Source of the DNA: Ruminococcaceae bacterium BL-4
GTDB lineage: Bacteria > Bacillota > Clostridia > Oscillospirales > Acutalibacteraceae
Length of the DNA: 64,000 nt
Direction of reading: 5' to 3'
NCBI GenBank assembly: GCA_902809935.1
Contig: LR778134.1
Coordinates: 620,001 to 684,000, forward strand
Shown: positions 17,112 through 25,053 of the stretch, piece by piece
Layout: every line of letters starts with the position of its first letter
How positions within the stretch are numbered: the first letter of the stretch is position 1
Notes under the pieces: model-generated
The model's input: only the letters and a program-made list of their open reading frames with translations
Told to the model about the DNA's origin: nothing
Databases searched by the model: none
Position numbers and translations under genes: made by a program

Positions 17112-19412
17112 TTAACGTCCATCGCAGCCGCAGCCCGGAATAATCGGCATATCCGGATATTTCTTGCGCAGTTCCTTAAGACGTTCAACACTGACCGGCT
17201 CTCCTTCACGGCGACCGCAGCGCGGACAAACATTATCAATGACACCATTATACCCACAAATCGGATCGCGGTCTACAGGATGATTGACGCTGCCATAACC
17301 AACTCCTGATTCCTTCATGCAGCGAATCACCGATTCAAAAGCATCCAGATTCTTGCAGGTATCGCCGTCGAGTTCGACATAAGAGATATGTCCCGCATTC
17401 GTCATGGCATGATAGGGAGCCTCAGTTTGAATCTTTTTAAAAGCACTAATTGGATAATAAACCGGCACATGGAAACTGTTGGTATAATATTCCCGATCGG
17501 TAACGCCCGGAATCACTCCGTATTTGACCTTATCAATCTTCACAAATCTTCCGGAAAGTCCCTCTGCCGGCGTTGCAAGAAGTGTAAAATTGAGATGCGT
17601 TTTCTCGCTTTCCTCATCCATACGCTGCCTCATATGAGAAATAATCTTTAGTCCCATCTTTTGGCTCTCTGCACTTTCTCCATGATGTTTTCCAGTAAGA
17701 GCGACCAATGCTTCTGCCAGCCCAATAAAGCCCACTGAAAGTGTTCCATGCTTTAAAACTTCTGCAACACTATCCTCAGGTCCAAGCTTTTCGGAATCCA
17801 GCCAGATCCCCTGTCCCATCAGGAACGGATAGTGATAAACTTTTTTGCTGCACTGAATCTTAAAGCGGTGAAGCAGCTGACGAATGACAAGGTCAATTCG
17901 CTGATCCAAAATCTCAAAGAACTTCTTTTCGCTGCCTTTTGATTCAATTCCGATTCTCGGCAAATTAATACTGGTAAAGCTTAAGTTTCCTCTTCCGCAG
18001 GTAACTTCCTTTGTGCGGTCATGCACATTTCCCATTACACGGGTACGGCAGCCCATATAAGCGACTTCGCTGTCATAGCTTCCATCGTAATACTGAAGAT
18101 TAAAAGGAGCATCCAGAAAACTGAAATTGGGGAACAGGCGCTTTGCACTGCATTTCATTGATTCCCGGAAAAGATCATAATTAGGATCCCCTTTGGAATA
18201 ATTGACGCCGTCTTTTACTTTAAAAATCTGCACCGGGAAAATCGGCGTTTCACCGGCGCCAAGTCCCGCCTCGGTTGCTTTAAGCAGGTTTTTCATGACC
18301 ATACGCCCTTCGGGGCTTATATCCGTTCCGTAATTTAAGCTGGAAAACGGTACCTGTGCACCTGCGCGGGAATTCATGGTGTTAAGATTGTGGATTAAAG
18401 CTTCCATTGCCTGATAAGTCGCCCGATCTGTATCGGATAATGCAGATTTGACTGCAAAAGCGTTTGCTTTTTTCGCTTCCTCCTCAGAGATTTTCTGGAA
18501 TCCATTCTCCTCCTGATGGCGCGGCAGATAATCACAAAGAGCTTTCTCCATTTTTTCTTTGTTACTCATAGAAATTGTTTCCGTAAGATTCTTTTTCAAA
18601 TCTTCAACAAGAAGCTGCGCATCCTGTTGATTCATCCCAAAAGCAATTTCAAAATAATTTTTCAGACCATAGAAATAAGATTTTCGGTATGTTTTAGCAA
18701 CACCAGGCGCCATTGAATAATCAAAATTCGGAACAGATTGTCCACCATGCATCTCATTCTGATTTGCCTGAATCGCAATGCAGGCAAGCGCCGCGTAGGA
18801 ACGAATATCGTTTGGCTCTCGCAGGTTGCCGTGTCCAGTACAAAATCCGTTCTTAAAAAGCTTCAGCAGATCGATCTGGCAGCAGGTCTCGGTCAGCATA
18901 TAGAAATCTTCATCGTGAATATGAATGTCTCCATTCATATGTGCCGCAGCGATATCTTTTGGCAGAATATAATTGTTGACAAAGTATTTACTGCCTTCAC
19001 TGCCATATTTAAGCATCGTCCCCATGGCTGTATCTGCATCGATATTGGCGTTTTCACGCTTAATATCCGCATCTTTCGCATCTTGAAAGGTTAGTTGCCG
19101 GTAAATATTCATCAAATCCCCTTCGGCCTGACGAATCTTTGTGTGCTCCGCCCGATAAAGGATATATGCTTTTGCCGTTTGCGCATAATCTGCCTTGATT
19201 AGCTTTTCCTCTACTAAATCTTGAATTTTTTCTACATTTGGTATTTCTTTTTCAGAAAGAGAATTGAGTACCGAAGCAGTTAATGCATCCAGTGCCTTTG
19301 AAGTCATCGTTTCTGACGACACTGCATCATTCGCTTTTTTGATCGCCGTACGGATTTTATCCGCATCAAAAGTTACTTTGCTGCCATTCCTCTTAATAAT
19401 TTCCTTGACCAT
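17112..19412 (-). CDS. nrdD: Anaerobic ribonucleoside-triphosphate reductase, large part
   Basis: The 766-residue protein reduces NTPs to dNTPs without oxygen. The N-terminal ~95 residues form an ATP-cone regulatory domain (VKEIIKRNGSKVTFDADKIRTAIKKA). The catalytic barrel follows, with DIHIHDEDFYM, NTMNSRAGAQVPFSSLNYGTD and MGCRTRVMGN, the latter carrying the active-site Cys region. Near the end is a zinc-finger-like segment with Cys in ICGYNG and CPRCGRREGE; the protein stops after PGCGCDGR. The glycyl-radical motif normally found about 15-20 residues past the zinc site is absent and occurs on the next ORF. ATG start; NrdR-like boxes and a good promoter lie upstream. Confidence 0.94.
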   Translation of the reverse strand: MVKEIIKRNGSKVTFDADKIRTAIKKANDAVSSETMTSKALDALTASVLNSLSEKEIPNVEKIQDLVEEKLIKADYAQTAKAYILYRAEHTKIRQAEGDLMNIYRQLTFQDAKDADIKRENANIDADTAMGTMLKYGSEGSKYFVNNYILPKDIAAAHMNGDIHIHDEDFYMLTETCCQIDLLKLFKNGFCTGHGNLREPNDIRSYAALACIAIQANQNEMHGGQSVPNFDYSMAPGVAKTYRKSYFYGLKNYFEIAFGMNQQDAQLLVEDLKKNLTETISMSNKEKMEKALCDYLPRHQEENGFQKISEEEAKKANAFAVKSALSDTDRATYQAMEALIHNLNTMNSRAGAQVPFSSLNYGTDISPEGRMVMKNLLKATEAGLGAGETPIFPVQIFKVKDGVNYSKGDPNYDLFRESMKCSAKRLFPNFSFLDAPFNLQYYDGSYDSEVAYMGCRTRVMGNVHDRTKEVTCGRGNLSFTSINLPRIGIESKGSEKKFFEILDQRIDLVIRQLLHRFKIQCSKKVYHYPFLMGQGIWLDSEKLGPEDSVAEVLKHGTLSVGFIGLAEALVALTGKHHGESAESQKMGLKIISHMRQRMDEESEKTHLNFTLLATPAEGLSGRFVKIDKVKYGVIPGVTDREYYTNSFHVPVYYPISAFKKIQTEAPYHAMTNAGHISYVELDGDTCKNLDAFESVIRCMKESGVGYGSVNHPVDRDPICGYNGVIDNVCPRCGRREGEPVSVERLKELRKKYPDMPIIPGCGCDGR

Positions 19413-19454
19413 TTCCCGAAAATCTCCTCTCCTGTTTTATCTGTACTAGTTTGT

Positions 19455-19483
19455 ATTTTAGCACTGCTCTTTTAGGAAGTCAA
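19455..19483 (-). promoter_or_regulatory. Sigma-A type promoter of the nrdD operon
   Basis: On the minus strand TTGACT (19478-19483) and TAAAAT (19455-19460) are spaced by 17 bp, about 43 bp upstream of the nrdD start. Two NrdR-like boxes lie immediately upstream of the -35. Confidence 0.7.
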
Positions 19484-19491
19484 GCAGCATG

Positions 19492-19537
19492 ACACTTTAT
19501 ATTGACATATTTTTATTTACAAGTCTATATATTGTGC
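19492..19537 (-). promoter_or_regulatory. Two NrdR-like operator boxes
   Basis: The minus strand carries GCACAATATATAGACT (19522-19537) and TGTCAATATAAAGTGT (19492-19507). Each resembles the NrdR consensus acaCwAtATaTwGtGt, with 12-13 of 16 matching. They are separated by 14 bp, close to the usual 15-16. NrdR represses ribonucleotide reductase genes in response to dATP/ATP, so the operon is probably under this control. Confidence 0.65.
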
Positions 19538-19563
19538 TATTTAAAAGTAGGAGCGATTATTAA

Positions 19564-19603
19564 AAAATCCGCAAACGCTTTTAATCAGCGCCTGCGGATT
19601 TTA
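19564..19603. terminator. Intrinsic terminator after the HxlR gene
   Basis: Stem AAATCCGCA-AACGC / GCG-CC-TGCGGATTT with small internal asymmetry and A/T flanks lies 15 bp past the HxlR-like stop. Confidence 0.75.
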
Positions 19604-19617
19604 ATGGAGATTATTTT

Positions 19618-20073
19618 TTAAAAAGTTTTTGCCCATTCTGCCATCTGTTGAGCAGCAGGAACAGCCCCTTTTGCAGAGGGACTCAGCCGATACTCAACCT
19701 TTGGCGGAATCTCCTGATATTGTCTGCGCTCAATTAGCCCATCCGCAGTCAATTCACGCAGACTTTGGCTGAGCATCATATCTGTAATACCGGAAACTAT
19801 ACTTTTGATTTCTCCATAACGCAAAGCGTCTTGTGCACAATTCTCCAGTGCCAAAAGAATCCGGAGCTTCCACTTTCCTCCGACTTTTGAAAGAGCTAGT
19901 GCCAAAAGGGAATCTGCATTATCCGCATTTTCCGAAACTTTTTCCTCTTCTTTAGGAGAAACAATCGGTTGCTTTTCCTGTTGTGCCGCCTGCTTTTTTA
20001 AGTCCTTGGAAGATTTAGAAGAAGCCGTTTCTTCCCGGCTGCGCTTTTTCTTTTTTTCTTTATCTTTTTTCAT
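19618..20073 (-). CDS. HxlR-family regulator with charged N-terminal extension
   Basis: The C-terminal ~95 residues form an HxlR winged helix (LALSKVGGKWKLRILLALE, RYGEIKSIVSGITDMMLSQSLRELTADGLIERRQY, VEYRLSPSAKG). HxlR regulators respond to thiol, redox or aldehyde stress in several bacteria. Unusually, about 55 residues of Lys/Glu/Ser-rich disordered sequence precede the domain (it opens MKKDKEKKKKRSREE). HxlR proteins normally start only about 10-20 residues before the helix-turn-helix. The usual N-terminal Cys (in CPV or similar) is not seen; one Cys occurs in LENCAQDA. Last gene of aspS-queH-HxlR (41 bp after queH). AAGGAGAAG precedes the ATG. Confidence 0.82.
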   Translation of the reverse strand: MKKDKEKKKKRSREETASSKSSKDLKKQAAQQEKQPIVSPKEEEKVSENADNADSLLALALSKVGGKWKLRILLALENCAQDALRYGEIKSIVSGITDMMLSQSLRELTADGLIERRQYQEIPPKVEYRLSPSAKGAVPAAQQMAEWAKTF

Positions 20074-20114
20074 ATGTGATTCTTCTCCTTATAATCTTCA
20101 TTAAGCTTCTAAAA

Positions 20115-20777
20115 TTATTCAGACTGAGCACTCTGCAAAATTGCTTTTTCTTCTCTTTTTTTCTCTGCCTGCGCTGCAGAAAAGACACAGCCACAGTAGT
20201 TTTGCCGATAAAGGTGATATTCCTTAGAAAGGGCAATACTTCGGTTATATCCTCCGCGCTTTTTAAAGTCACTAAAAAGATAAGGAATCCCAATTTTTTC
20301 GCCGAGTTCTTTTCCGATCGCATTTAGAGCTTGTGCATCTTTATATGGACTAATTGAAAGGGTCGTTGTAAAATAATCAAATCCGTTTTCCTTAGCGACC
20401 TGTGCCGCCTGGAGCAAGCGCAGACGATAACATCTATGGCACCGTTCGCCGCCCTCCGGGAGACTTTCCATCCCTTTTGCCATTTCAAAAAAGCGTTGGG
20501 GGTCATAAGGGCCTTCCAAAAATTCCACAGAGCTCGAAAATGGCATCTCCTTTAATAGACGCTTTGCTTCCCGTACCCGTTTTTCGTACTCCTCTTTGGG
20601 AGAAATATTCGGATTATAGTAATAAAGCGTAATCGCAAAATAGCGGCTGAGATATTCCAGAACATAACTGCTGCATGGGGCACAGCATCCATGAAGAAGC
20701 AGCTTTTTTCTGCCATTTAAGTTCTGCAAGGTTCGATCCAGAACCAACTGATAATTTTCTTTTGGCGCCAAAATCAA
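20115..20777 (-). CDS. queH: Epoxyqueuosine reductase QueH
   Basis: The 220-residue protein carries the three Cys clusters of QueH: HGCCAPC (C31, C32, C35), ERCHRCYRLRL and NYCGCVFS. It also has the conserved DYFTTTLSISPYKD. QueH is the cobalamin-independent enzyme for the last step of queuosine synthesis in tRNA and binds an iron-sulfur cluster plus a second metal site. No ATG is available; TTG at 20777 is used, but a second TTG at 20771 has the better spaced AGAGGG. It lies 56 bp downstream of aspS. Asp tRNA is a queuosine-containing tRNA, a pleasing but unproven link to its neighbour. Confidence 0.92.
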   Translation of the reverse strand: MILAPKENYQLVLDRTLQNLNGRKKLLLHGCCAPCSSYVLEYLSRYFAITLYYYNPNISPKEEYEKRVREAKRLLKEMPFSSSVEFLEGPYDPQRFFEMAKGMESLPEGGERCHRCYRLRLLQAAQVAKENGFDYFTTTLSISPYKDAQALNAIGKELGEKIGIPYLFSDFKKRGGYNRSIALSKEYHLYRQNYCGCVFSAAQAEKKREEKAILQSAQSE

Positions 20778-20833
20778 TCCCTCTATTCTGAAATGATCCG
20801 GCCTCTCTCCAAAAAGGTTCGGAAAAATCGGCT

Positions 20834-22612
20834 TTATTTTTGTTTTGCAATTTGAATTCCAAGTTCATTGAGCTGTTTTTGATCGACTTCGGTAGGTGCT
20901 TCCGACATCAGTTCTGCCGAAGACGCAACCTTCGGGAATGCAATTACATCACGAATAGAATCGCAGTTGAGCATCAGCATAACAAGACGGTCAAGCCCAA
21001 AGGCCATACCACCGTGCGGCGGGGCTCCAAAGCGGAACGCATCAATCAAGAATCCAAACCGGCGCTGTGCTTCTTCCGGTGTAAATCCAAGTGCTTTAAA
21101 CATGCGGCGCTGCAGTTCGGAATCATTGATTCTGATAGAGCCACCGCCGACTTCATTTCCGTTTAAAACCATATCATATGCTAATGCACGCACCGAACCG
21201 GGATCACTTTCGAGCCTGTCAAGATCCTCTGGATTCGGCATGGTAAACGGATGGTGCATTGCCATAAATCTTCCCTCTTCTTCGCTGTACTCAAAGAGCG
21301 GAAAATCAGTAATCCACAAAAGGCATGGCTTGCTGCCATCGATTAGGTTAAATCTGTGCGCAAGCTCACAGCGCAGAGCGCCCAATGTATCAAAGACCAC
21401 TTTGTTTTTCGGATCGGCAACAAAGAACAGTACATCTCCAGGCTGTGCATCCATCTTTTTACGCAGCGCTTCAACTTCTTCTGCCTTCAAAAACTTTTCA
21501 AAGCTGCTTGTCTCTTTTTCAGCAAGGCGAGTCCATGCAAGGCCCTTTGCCCCATAAGATTTCACCCATTCGCCCAGTTTATCAATCTCTTTGCGGGAAA
21601 GTGCCTGCGCCTGTCCCTTCAGATTGATTCCGCGAACACTTCCGGTTTTTAGTGCGCCGGAGAATACTTTAAATTCCGTATCTTTCAGGCACTCACTTAC
21701 ATCAGTTAGTTCCATCCCAAAACGCAGATCCGGCTTATCGGAGCCAAAACGCTCCATTCCTTCCTGCCATGTCATTCTGCGCAGCGGCAGCGGAATTTCA
21801 ATTCCAAGAATCTCGCGGTAAACTTTCTGGATAAAGCCCTCTGCAATCCCCATGACATCTTCCTGATTGACAAAGCTCATCTCAAAGTCGATCTGCGTAA
21901 ATTCCGGCTGACGGTCCGCACGCAGATCTTCATCGCGGAAACAGCGGGCAATCTGCATATAGCGGTCAAATCCTGAAAGCATTAAAAGCTGTTTATAAAG
22001 CTGCGGACTCTGCGGCAATGCAAAGAAATTGCCGGGGAACATCCGGGAAGGAACCAGATAATCTCTTGCGCCTTCCGGGGTGGATTTAATCAGGTCCGGC
22101 GTTTCAATCTCAACAAAGCCGTTTTCATCATAATAATCGTGTGCAACTTTAACAATCCGATGTCGTCCGATAATCTTCTTCTGCATATCCGGACGACGCA
22201 AATCCAAATAACGATATTTTAGGCGAGTATCTTCTTTTACATTGGAATTTTCTTCAATCGCAAAAGGCGGCGTTTCACTCTTCGAAAAGACACGCAGCTC
22301 CTGCACTTCTAATTCCACATCGCCGGTAGGAATTTCTTTATTTTTGCTGGTCCGCTCTCGTACAACGCCAACTGCCGCCAACACATATTCTGCACGCACG
22401 GAAAATGCTTTTTGAAATACATCTCGATTACAGCTCTCATCAAAAGCCAACTGCAAAATACCAGTGCGATCTCTTAAATCAATAAAAATCAGTTGTCCCA
22501 GATCTCGCTGACGCTGACACCAGCCGCAAACCGTAATTTTTTTTCCAACATCACTCAGGCGCACTTCACCGCAGTAACAGCTTCGTTTTAAGCCTGTCAT
22601 AAATTCTGCCAT
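20834..22612 (-). CDS. aspS: Aspartyl-tRNA synthetase
   Basis: The 592-residue protein charges tRNA-Asp (or tRNA-Asp and tRNA-Asn in non-discriminating forms). In order it has the OB anticodon-binding domain ([28 protein letters not shown]), a class II catalytic core with motif 2 ([23 protein letters not shown]), a GAD insertion at about residues 290-420, and motif 3 ([14 protein letters not shown]). Length and domain order are typical bacterial AspRS. The first gene of a three-gene unit, with an extended -10 promoter and a leader too short for a T-box. Whether it also charges tRNA-Asn cannot be told from the sequence alone. Confidence 0.97.
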   Translation of the reverse strand: MAEFMTGLKRSCYCGEVRLSDVGKKITVCGWCQRQRDLGQLIFIDLRDRTGILQLAFDESCNRDVFQKAFSVRAEYVLAAVGVVRERTSKNKEIPTGDVELEVQELRVFSKSETPPFAIEENSNVKEDTRLKYRYLDLRRPDMQKKIIGRHRIVKVAHDYYDENGFVEIETPDLIKSTPEGARDYLVPSRMFPGNFFALPQSPQLYKQLLMLSGFDRYMQIARCFRDEDLRADRQPEFTQIDFEMSFVNQEDVMGIAEGFIQKVYREILGIEIPLPLRRMTWQEGMERFGSDKPDLRFGMELTDVSECLKDTEFKVFSGALKTGSVRGINLKGQAQALSRKEIDKLGEWVKSYGAKGLAWTRLAEKETSSFEKFLKAEEVEALRKKMDAQPGDVLFFVADPKNKVVFDTLGALRCELAHRFNLIDGSKPCLLWITDFPLFEYSEEEGRFMAMHHPFTMPNPEDLDRLESDPGSVRALAYDMVLNGNEVGGGSIRINDSELQRRMFKALGFTPEEAQRRFGFLIDAFRFGAPPHGGMAFGLDRLVMLMLNCDSIRDVIAFPKVASSAELMSEAPTEVDQKQLNELGIQIAKQK

Positions 22613-22676
22613 GGTTTATAAACCTCCAAGATTGCAGGTCTTTTTTTAAAAGTCCTGCATTTCTAAATCATTTTTT

Positions 22677-22685
22677 ATTATAGCA
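22677..22685 (-). promoter_or_regulatory. Extended -10 promoter of aspS
   Basis: On the minus strand TGCTATAAT provides a TG-extended -10 about 65 bp before the aspS ATG; no good -35 is visible. The ~55-nt leader has a small TGCAGG/CCTGCA hairpin and no T-box elements. Confidence 0.5.
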
Positions 22686-22786
22686 CAGCCGTCTTCAGAA
22701 AGAAATCAACTTTTCAAAATTCTGCTTTTCTCAGCTTTGTTTTTTAAAAATTTTACACGATTTTATATACATTTTAAAAGACTATG

Positions 22787-22795
22787 TGGTATAAT
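22787..22795 (+). promoter_or_regulatory. Extended -10 promoter of the mgtE leader transcript
   Basis: TGGTATAAT gives a perfect -10 with TG extension; the -35 region is weak. Initiation near 22802 would yield a leader of about 270 nt before mgtE that includes a 26-codon ORF and an intrinsic terminator. Confidence 0.6.
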
Positions 22796-22847
22796 AAGAA
22801 CGTTCATGCAGAGATTCAAAAAAATCAAAATAAAGGAGGAGCACCAA

Positions 22848-22928
22848 GTGGACATCTATGACCGAAGCGCCCAAAATGACGATGACGTTCCTTTATGGAC
22901 GACCATTTTAGCTCGATTGATTTTTTAA
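22848..22928 (+). CDS. 26-residue leader peptide upstream of mgtE
   Basis: A GTG codon lies 8 bp behind a near-perfect AAAGGAGG and opens 26 codons ending in TAA. The peptide has an acidic middle, QNDDDVPLW, and a hydrophobic end (TTILARLIF). Runs of Asp/Glu next to Pro at the start of nascent chains are known to destabilise translating ribosomes when Mg2+ is low, as for the enterobacterial MgtL leader. This peptide sits between the promoter and a terminator ahead of a Mg2+ transporter gene. The last bases of its ribosome site plus the next six (22839-22847) can pair with 22942-22950, just beyond the stop. The codons 22914-22938 around the stop can form a small hairpin. No homologue is recognised; the coding status is inferred from site, position and composition. 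Confidence 0.6.
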   Translation: MDIYDRSAQNDDDVPLWTTILARLIF

Positions 22929-22969
22929 TAAATCATCGGCTTTGGTGTTCGTTTTTCATAAGGACTCGT

Positions 22970-23018
22970 TATGGCTGTGCGCAATTTTTAAAAAGTAATT
23001 TGCGCATAGCTATTTTTT
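22970..23018 (+). terminator. Intrinsic terminator/attenuator in the mgtE leader
   Basis: Arms TATGGCTGTGCGCAA (22970-22984) and TTGCGCATAGCTA (23000-23012) pair with G-U wobble, followed by six T. It lies between the leader ORF and mgtE, with no second good promoter seen downstream. mgtE transcription must therefore read through it, which makes it a probable attenuator. Confidence 0.75.
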
Positions 23019-23073
23019 CGCCGTTTGGGGTTCTCTGTCTCTTTACTTAAAAAGCGAAGGAGGGACCTCCCAT

Positions 23074-24432
23074 ATGGACAATTTTAACAATGAAGACCTC
23101 AAAAATCGGCTTCTGGAATTTTTAAGCCAGCGCAACTTTGCATCCGTACGCAAACTGCTCGACGATATGAACGAAGTAGATATCGCCGAACTGCTGGAAA
23201 AATTACCGGCCGAAAAATCGATTGTTGCATTCCGTACCTTGCCAAAAGAGGTGGCAGCCGAAGTTTTTTCCAATCTGGAGTCGGATACCCAGCAATATTT
23301 AGTGGAATCCATTACCGACCAGGAACTGCACGAAATTCTGGAAGATCTTTCGGTTGATGATGCAGTGGATATGGTCGAAGAACTGCCGGCCAACATGGTC
23401 AAACGTGTTTTAAAAGTCGCTTCTAAAGATACCCGCACACTGATCAATAAATTTCTGCAGTATCCGGAAAATTCTGCCGGCAGCATTATGACTGCGGAAT
23501 TTATGGATTTGCGGCGGAATATGACCGTCAAAGATTCCATCCGCAAAATCCGCCGTACAGGAGAAGACAGTGAAACTATTTATACCTGCTATGTGATCGA
23601 TGATCAGCGAATTCTACAGGGAATTGTTACCGTAAAAGATCTATTGCTTTCAAACGACGACTGCCCGATAGAAGAGCTGATGGACGAAGATATCATCAAA
23701 GCCACCACAACAGACGATCGAGAAGATGTCGCCAATAATTTTAGTAAATACGACCTTCTTTCCATGCCGGTAGTCGATAAAGAAAATCGTCTTGTAGGCA
23801 TTATCACCGTTGACGACGCTATGGACGTCATGGAACAAGAAGCCACCGAAGATATGCAGGTCATGGGCGCTATGGCCCCAGAAGAAACCCCCTATCTCAA
23901 GACCGGCGTTTTTCGGCTTGCTAAAAACCGAATCGTATGGCTTCTGATTCTGATGGTTTCCGGCATGATTAACGGATCCATTCTTAATAACTACGAGGCT
24001 GCATTTTCGGCAATGCCGATCCTAGTTTCCTTTATTCCGATGCTTACCGATACCGGCGGCAATGCCGGCAGTCAGTCAAGCACCATCATCATTCGCAGCA
24101 TGGCACTGGGAGAAGTCCAAATGCACGACTTCTGGAAAGTTCTCTGGAAAGAAATTCGAGTCAGTATCATGGTAGGCGTCATTTTAAGCGTGATCAATTT
24201 TGTTCGTCTAATTATTATTTATCCTGACCAGCCTTTAATTGCACTGACCATATCTCTTGCGATGATCTGCACCGTTATCATGGCAAAATCCATCGGTGGT
24301 GTACTGCCAATGATTGCAAAGGCACTGCATCTGGATCCTGCTTTGATGGCAGCGCCGCTGATTACGACGATTGTGGATGCGGTTTCCTTGATCATCTATT
24401 TCTCGATTGCAGCGCAGCTTCTTCATGTGTGA
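23074..24432 (+). CDS. mgtE: Magnesium transporter MgtE
   Basis: The 452-residue protein is a Mg2+-gated Mg2+ channel of the inner membrane. It has the superhelical MgtE N domain (about residues 1-130, with DDMNEVDIAELLEKLPAEKSI), two CBS motifs (about 135-255), a connecting helix, and five membrane helices. The signature PMLTDTGGNAGSQSSTIIIRS contains the pore-lining residues. Acidic residues at the N/CBS interface sense cytosolic Mg2+ in the family. Length is normal. The ribosome site GAAGGAGGG is partly self-complementary with ACCTCCC just before the ATG, which could lower initiation. Expression probably depends on the leader ORF and attenuator upstream. Confidence 0.96.
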   Translation: MDNFNNEDLKNRLLEFLSQRNFASVRKLLDDMNEVDIAELLEKLPAEKSIVAFRTLPKEVAAEVFSNLESDTQQYLVESITDQELHEILEDLSVDDAVDMVEELPANMVKRVLKVASKDTRTLINKFLQYPENSAGSIMTAEFMDLRRNMTVKDSIRKIRRTGEDSETIYTCYVIDDQRILQGIVTVKDLLLSNDDCPIEELMDEDIIKATTTDDREDVANNFSKYDLLSMPVVDKENRLVGIITVDDAMDVMEQEATEDMQVMGAMAPEETPYLKTGVFRLAKNRIVWLLILMVSGMINGSILNNYEAAFSAMPILVSFIPMLTDTGGNAGSQSSTIIIRSMALGEVQMHDFWKVLWKEIRVSIMVGVILSVINFVRLIIIYPDQPLIALTISLAMICTVIMAKSIGGVLPMIAKALHLDPALMAAPLITTIVDAVSLIIYFSIAAQLLHV

Positions 24433-24458
24433 AAACCACTTATATCTACACTTAAAAC

Positions 24459-24490
24459 GGCACCGGAAAAAATCCCGGTGCCATTTTTTC
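24459..24490. terminator. Intrinsic terminator after mgtE
   Basis: GGCACCGG (24459-24466) and CCGGTGCC (24475-24482), followed by T6, 27 bp after the mgtE stop. It also faces the converging hypothetical gene. Confidence 0.88.
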
Positions 24491-24501
24491 ATTTTTAATC
24501 C

Positions 24502-24936
24502 TTACAGATATTTTTTAAGACGTTCCACGTTATTCTCTTCAAATTTTCTCAGACGCTCCATTAGGCTTTTTATTTCTGGAGAAACCCCGCTGTCATATTT
24601 TTTGAGATTTTTGATCGCATCAATTACACCCATATTGCTGCCGATCATCAGCATTTCGGCAATATGAGGCACCGAACGATCAGTTAGAGTTTCCAGATTC
24701 ACCATCAGATACGTACGAATTTTTTCAAAAGCACCCAGCCCTTTTTCCTCTTTTCCGTGGTTCTCGAGAAATAATTTTGCCTCTTTATGAATCGAATCAT
24801 ATTCCCGCTTCTGTCCTTCAAGTTGTTTCTCAAATTCCGGAGAATCTTTTACCATGGGAATCAGTTGCCCCAGCGTCTCTACTCCCATCTGTGAATTCTG
24901 ATAAATAAAGTTCAGTAGTTCTGCGTCTCCATTCAT
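24502..24936 (-). CDS. Hypothetical helical protein (144 aa)
   Basis: The frame extends upstream to 24993, but the ATG at 24936 has AAAAGGAGCG before it and starts a coherent helical protein (MNGDAELLNFIYQNSQMGVETL). The product is almost entirely amphipathic helix. Glu and His are spaced as in a four-helix bundle (EKQLEGQKREYDSIHKEAKLFLE, then RSVPHIAEMLMIGSNMGVIDAI). It has no signal peptide, Cys or long hydrophobic segment. The layout recalls small ferritin-like or spore-coat-associated bundle proteins of clostridia, but I do not recognise the family. It stands alone between two terminators. Confidence 0.7.
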   Translation of the reverse strand: MNGDAELLNFIYQNSQMGVETLGQLIPMVKDSPEFEKQLEGQKREYDSIHKEAKLFLENHGKEEKGLGAFEKIRTYLMVNLETLTDRSVPHIAEMLMIGSNMGVIDAIKNLKKYDSGVSPEIKSLMERLRKFEENNVERLKKYL

Positions 24937-24991
24937 ATTGCTTTCACGCTCCTTTTTTCTGTAAAGTTCCCGTTTGGAGCGCTCTTTATGC

Positions 24992-25040
24992 AAAAAAGCC
25001 GAAACATTTGTCTATTAAATCAAACCGTTTCAGCTTTTTA
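24992..25040 (-). terminator. Intrinsic terminator after the FtsX-like gene
   Basis: Minus-strand stem AAAAGCTGAAAC / GTTTCGGCTTTT with a ~22-nt loop and U-run lies 14 bp past the permease stop. Confidence 0.75.
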
Positions 25041-25053
25041 TTTTTTATTCTAT

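Noticed and set aside
22613-22790. Possible T-box in front of aspS
   Set aside because: The leader after the -10 is only about 55 nt; neither a specifier loop nor the AGGGTGGNACCGCG element is seen. The same holds for hisS (49306-49400) and ilvB.
22858-22911. Alternative overlapping ORF (ATG, 17 codons) in the mgtE leader
   Set aside because: The ATG is 18 nt from the ribosome site, too far, whereas the GTG frame is ideally placed.
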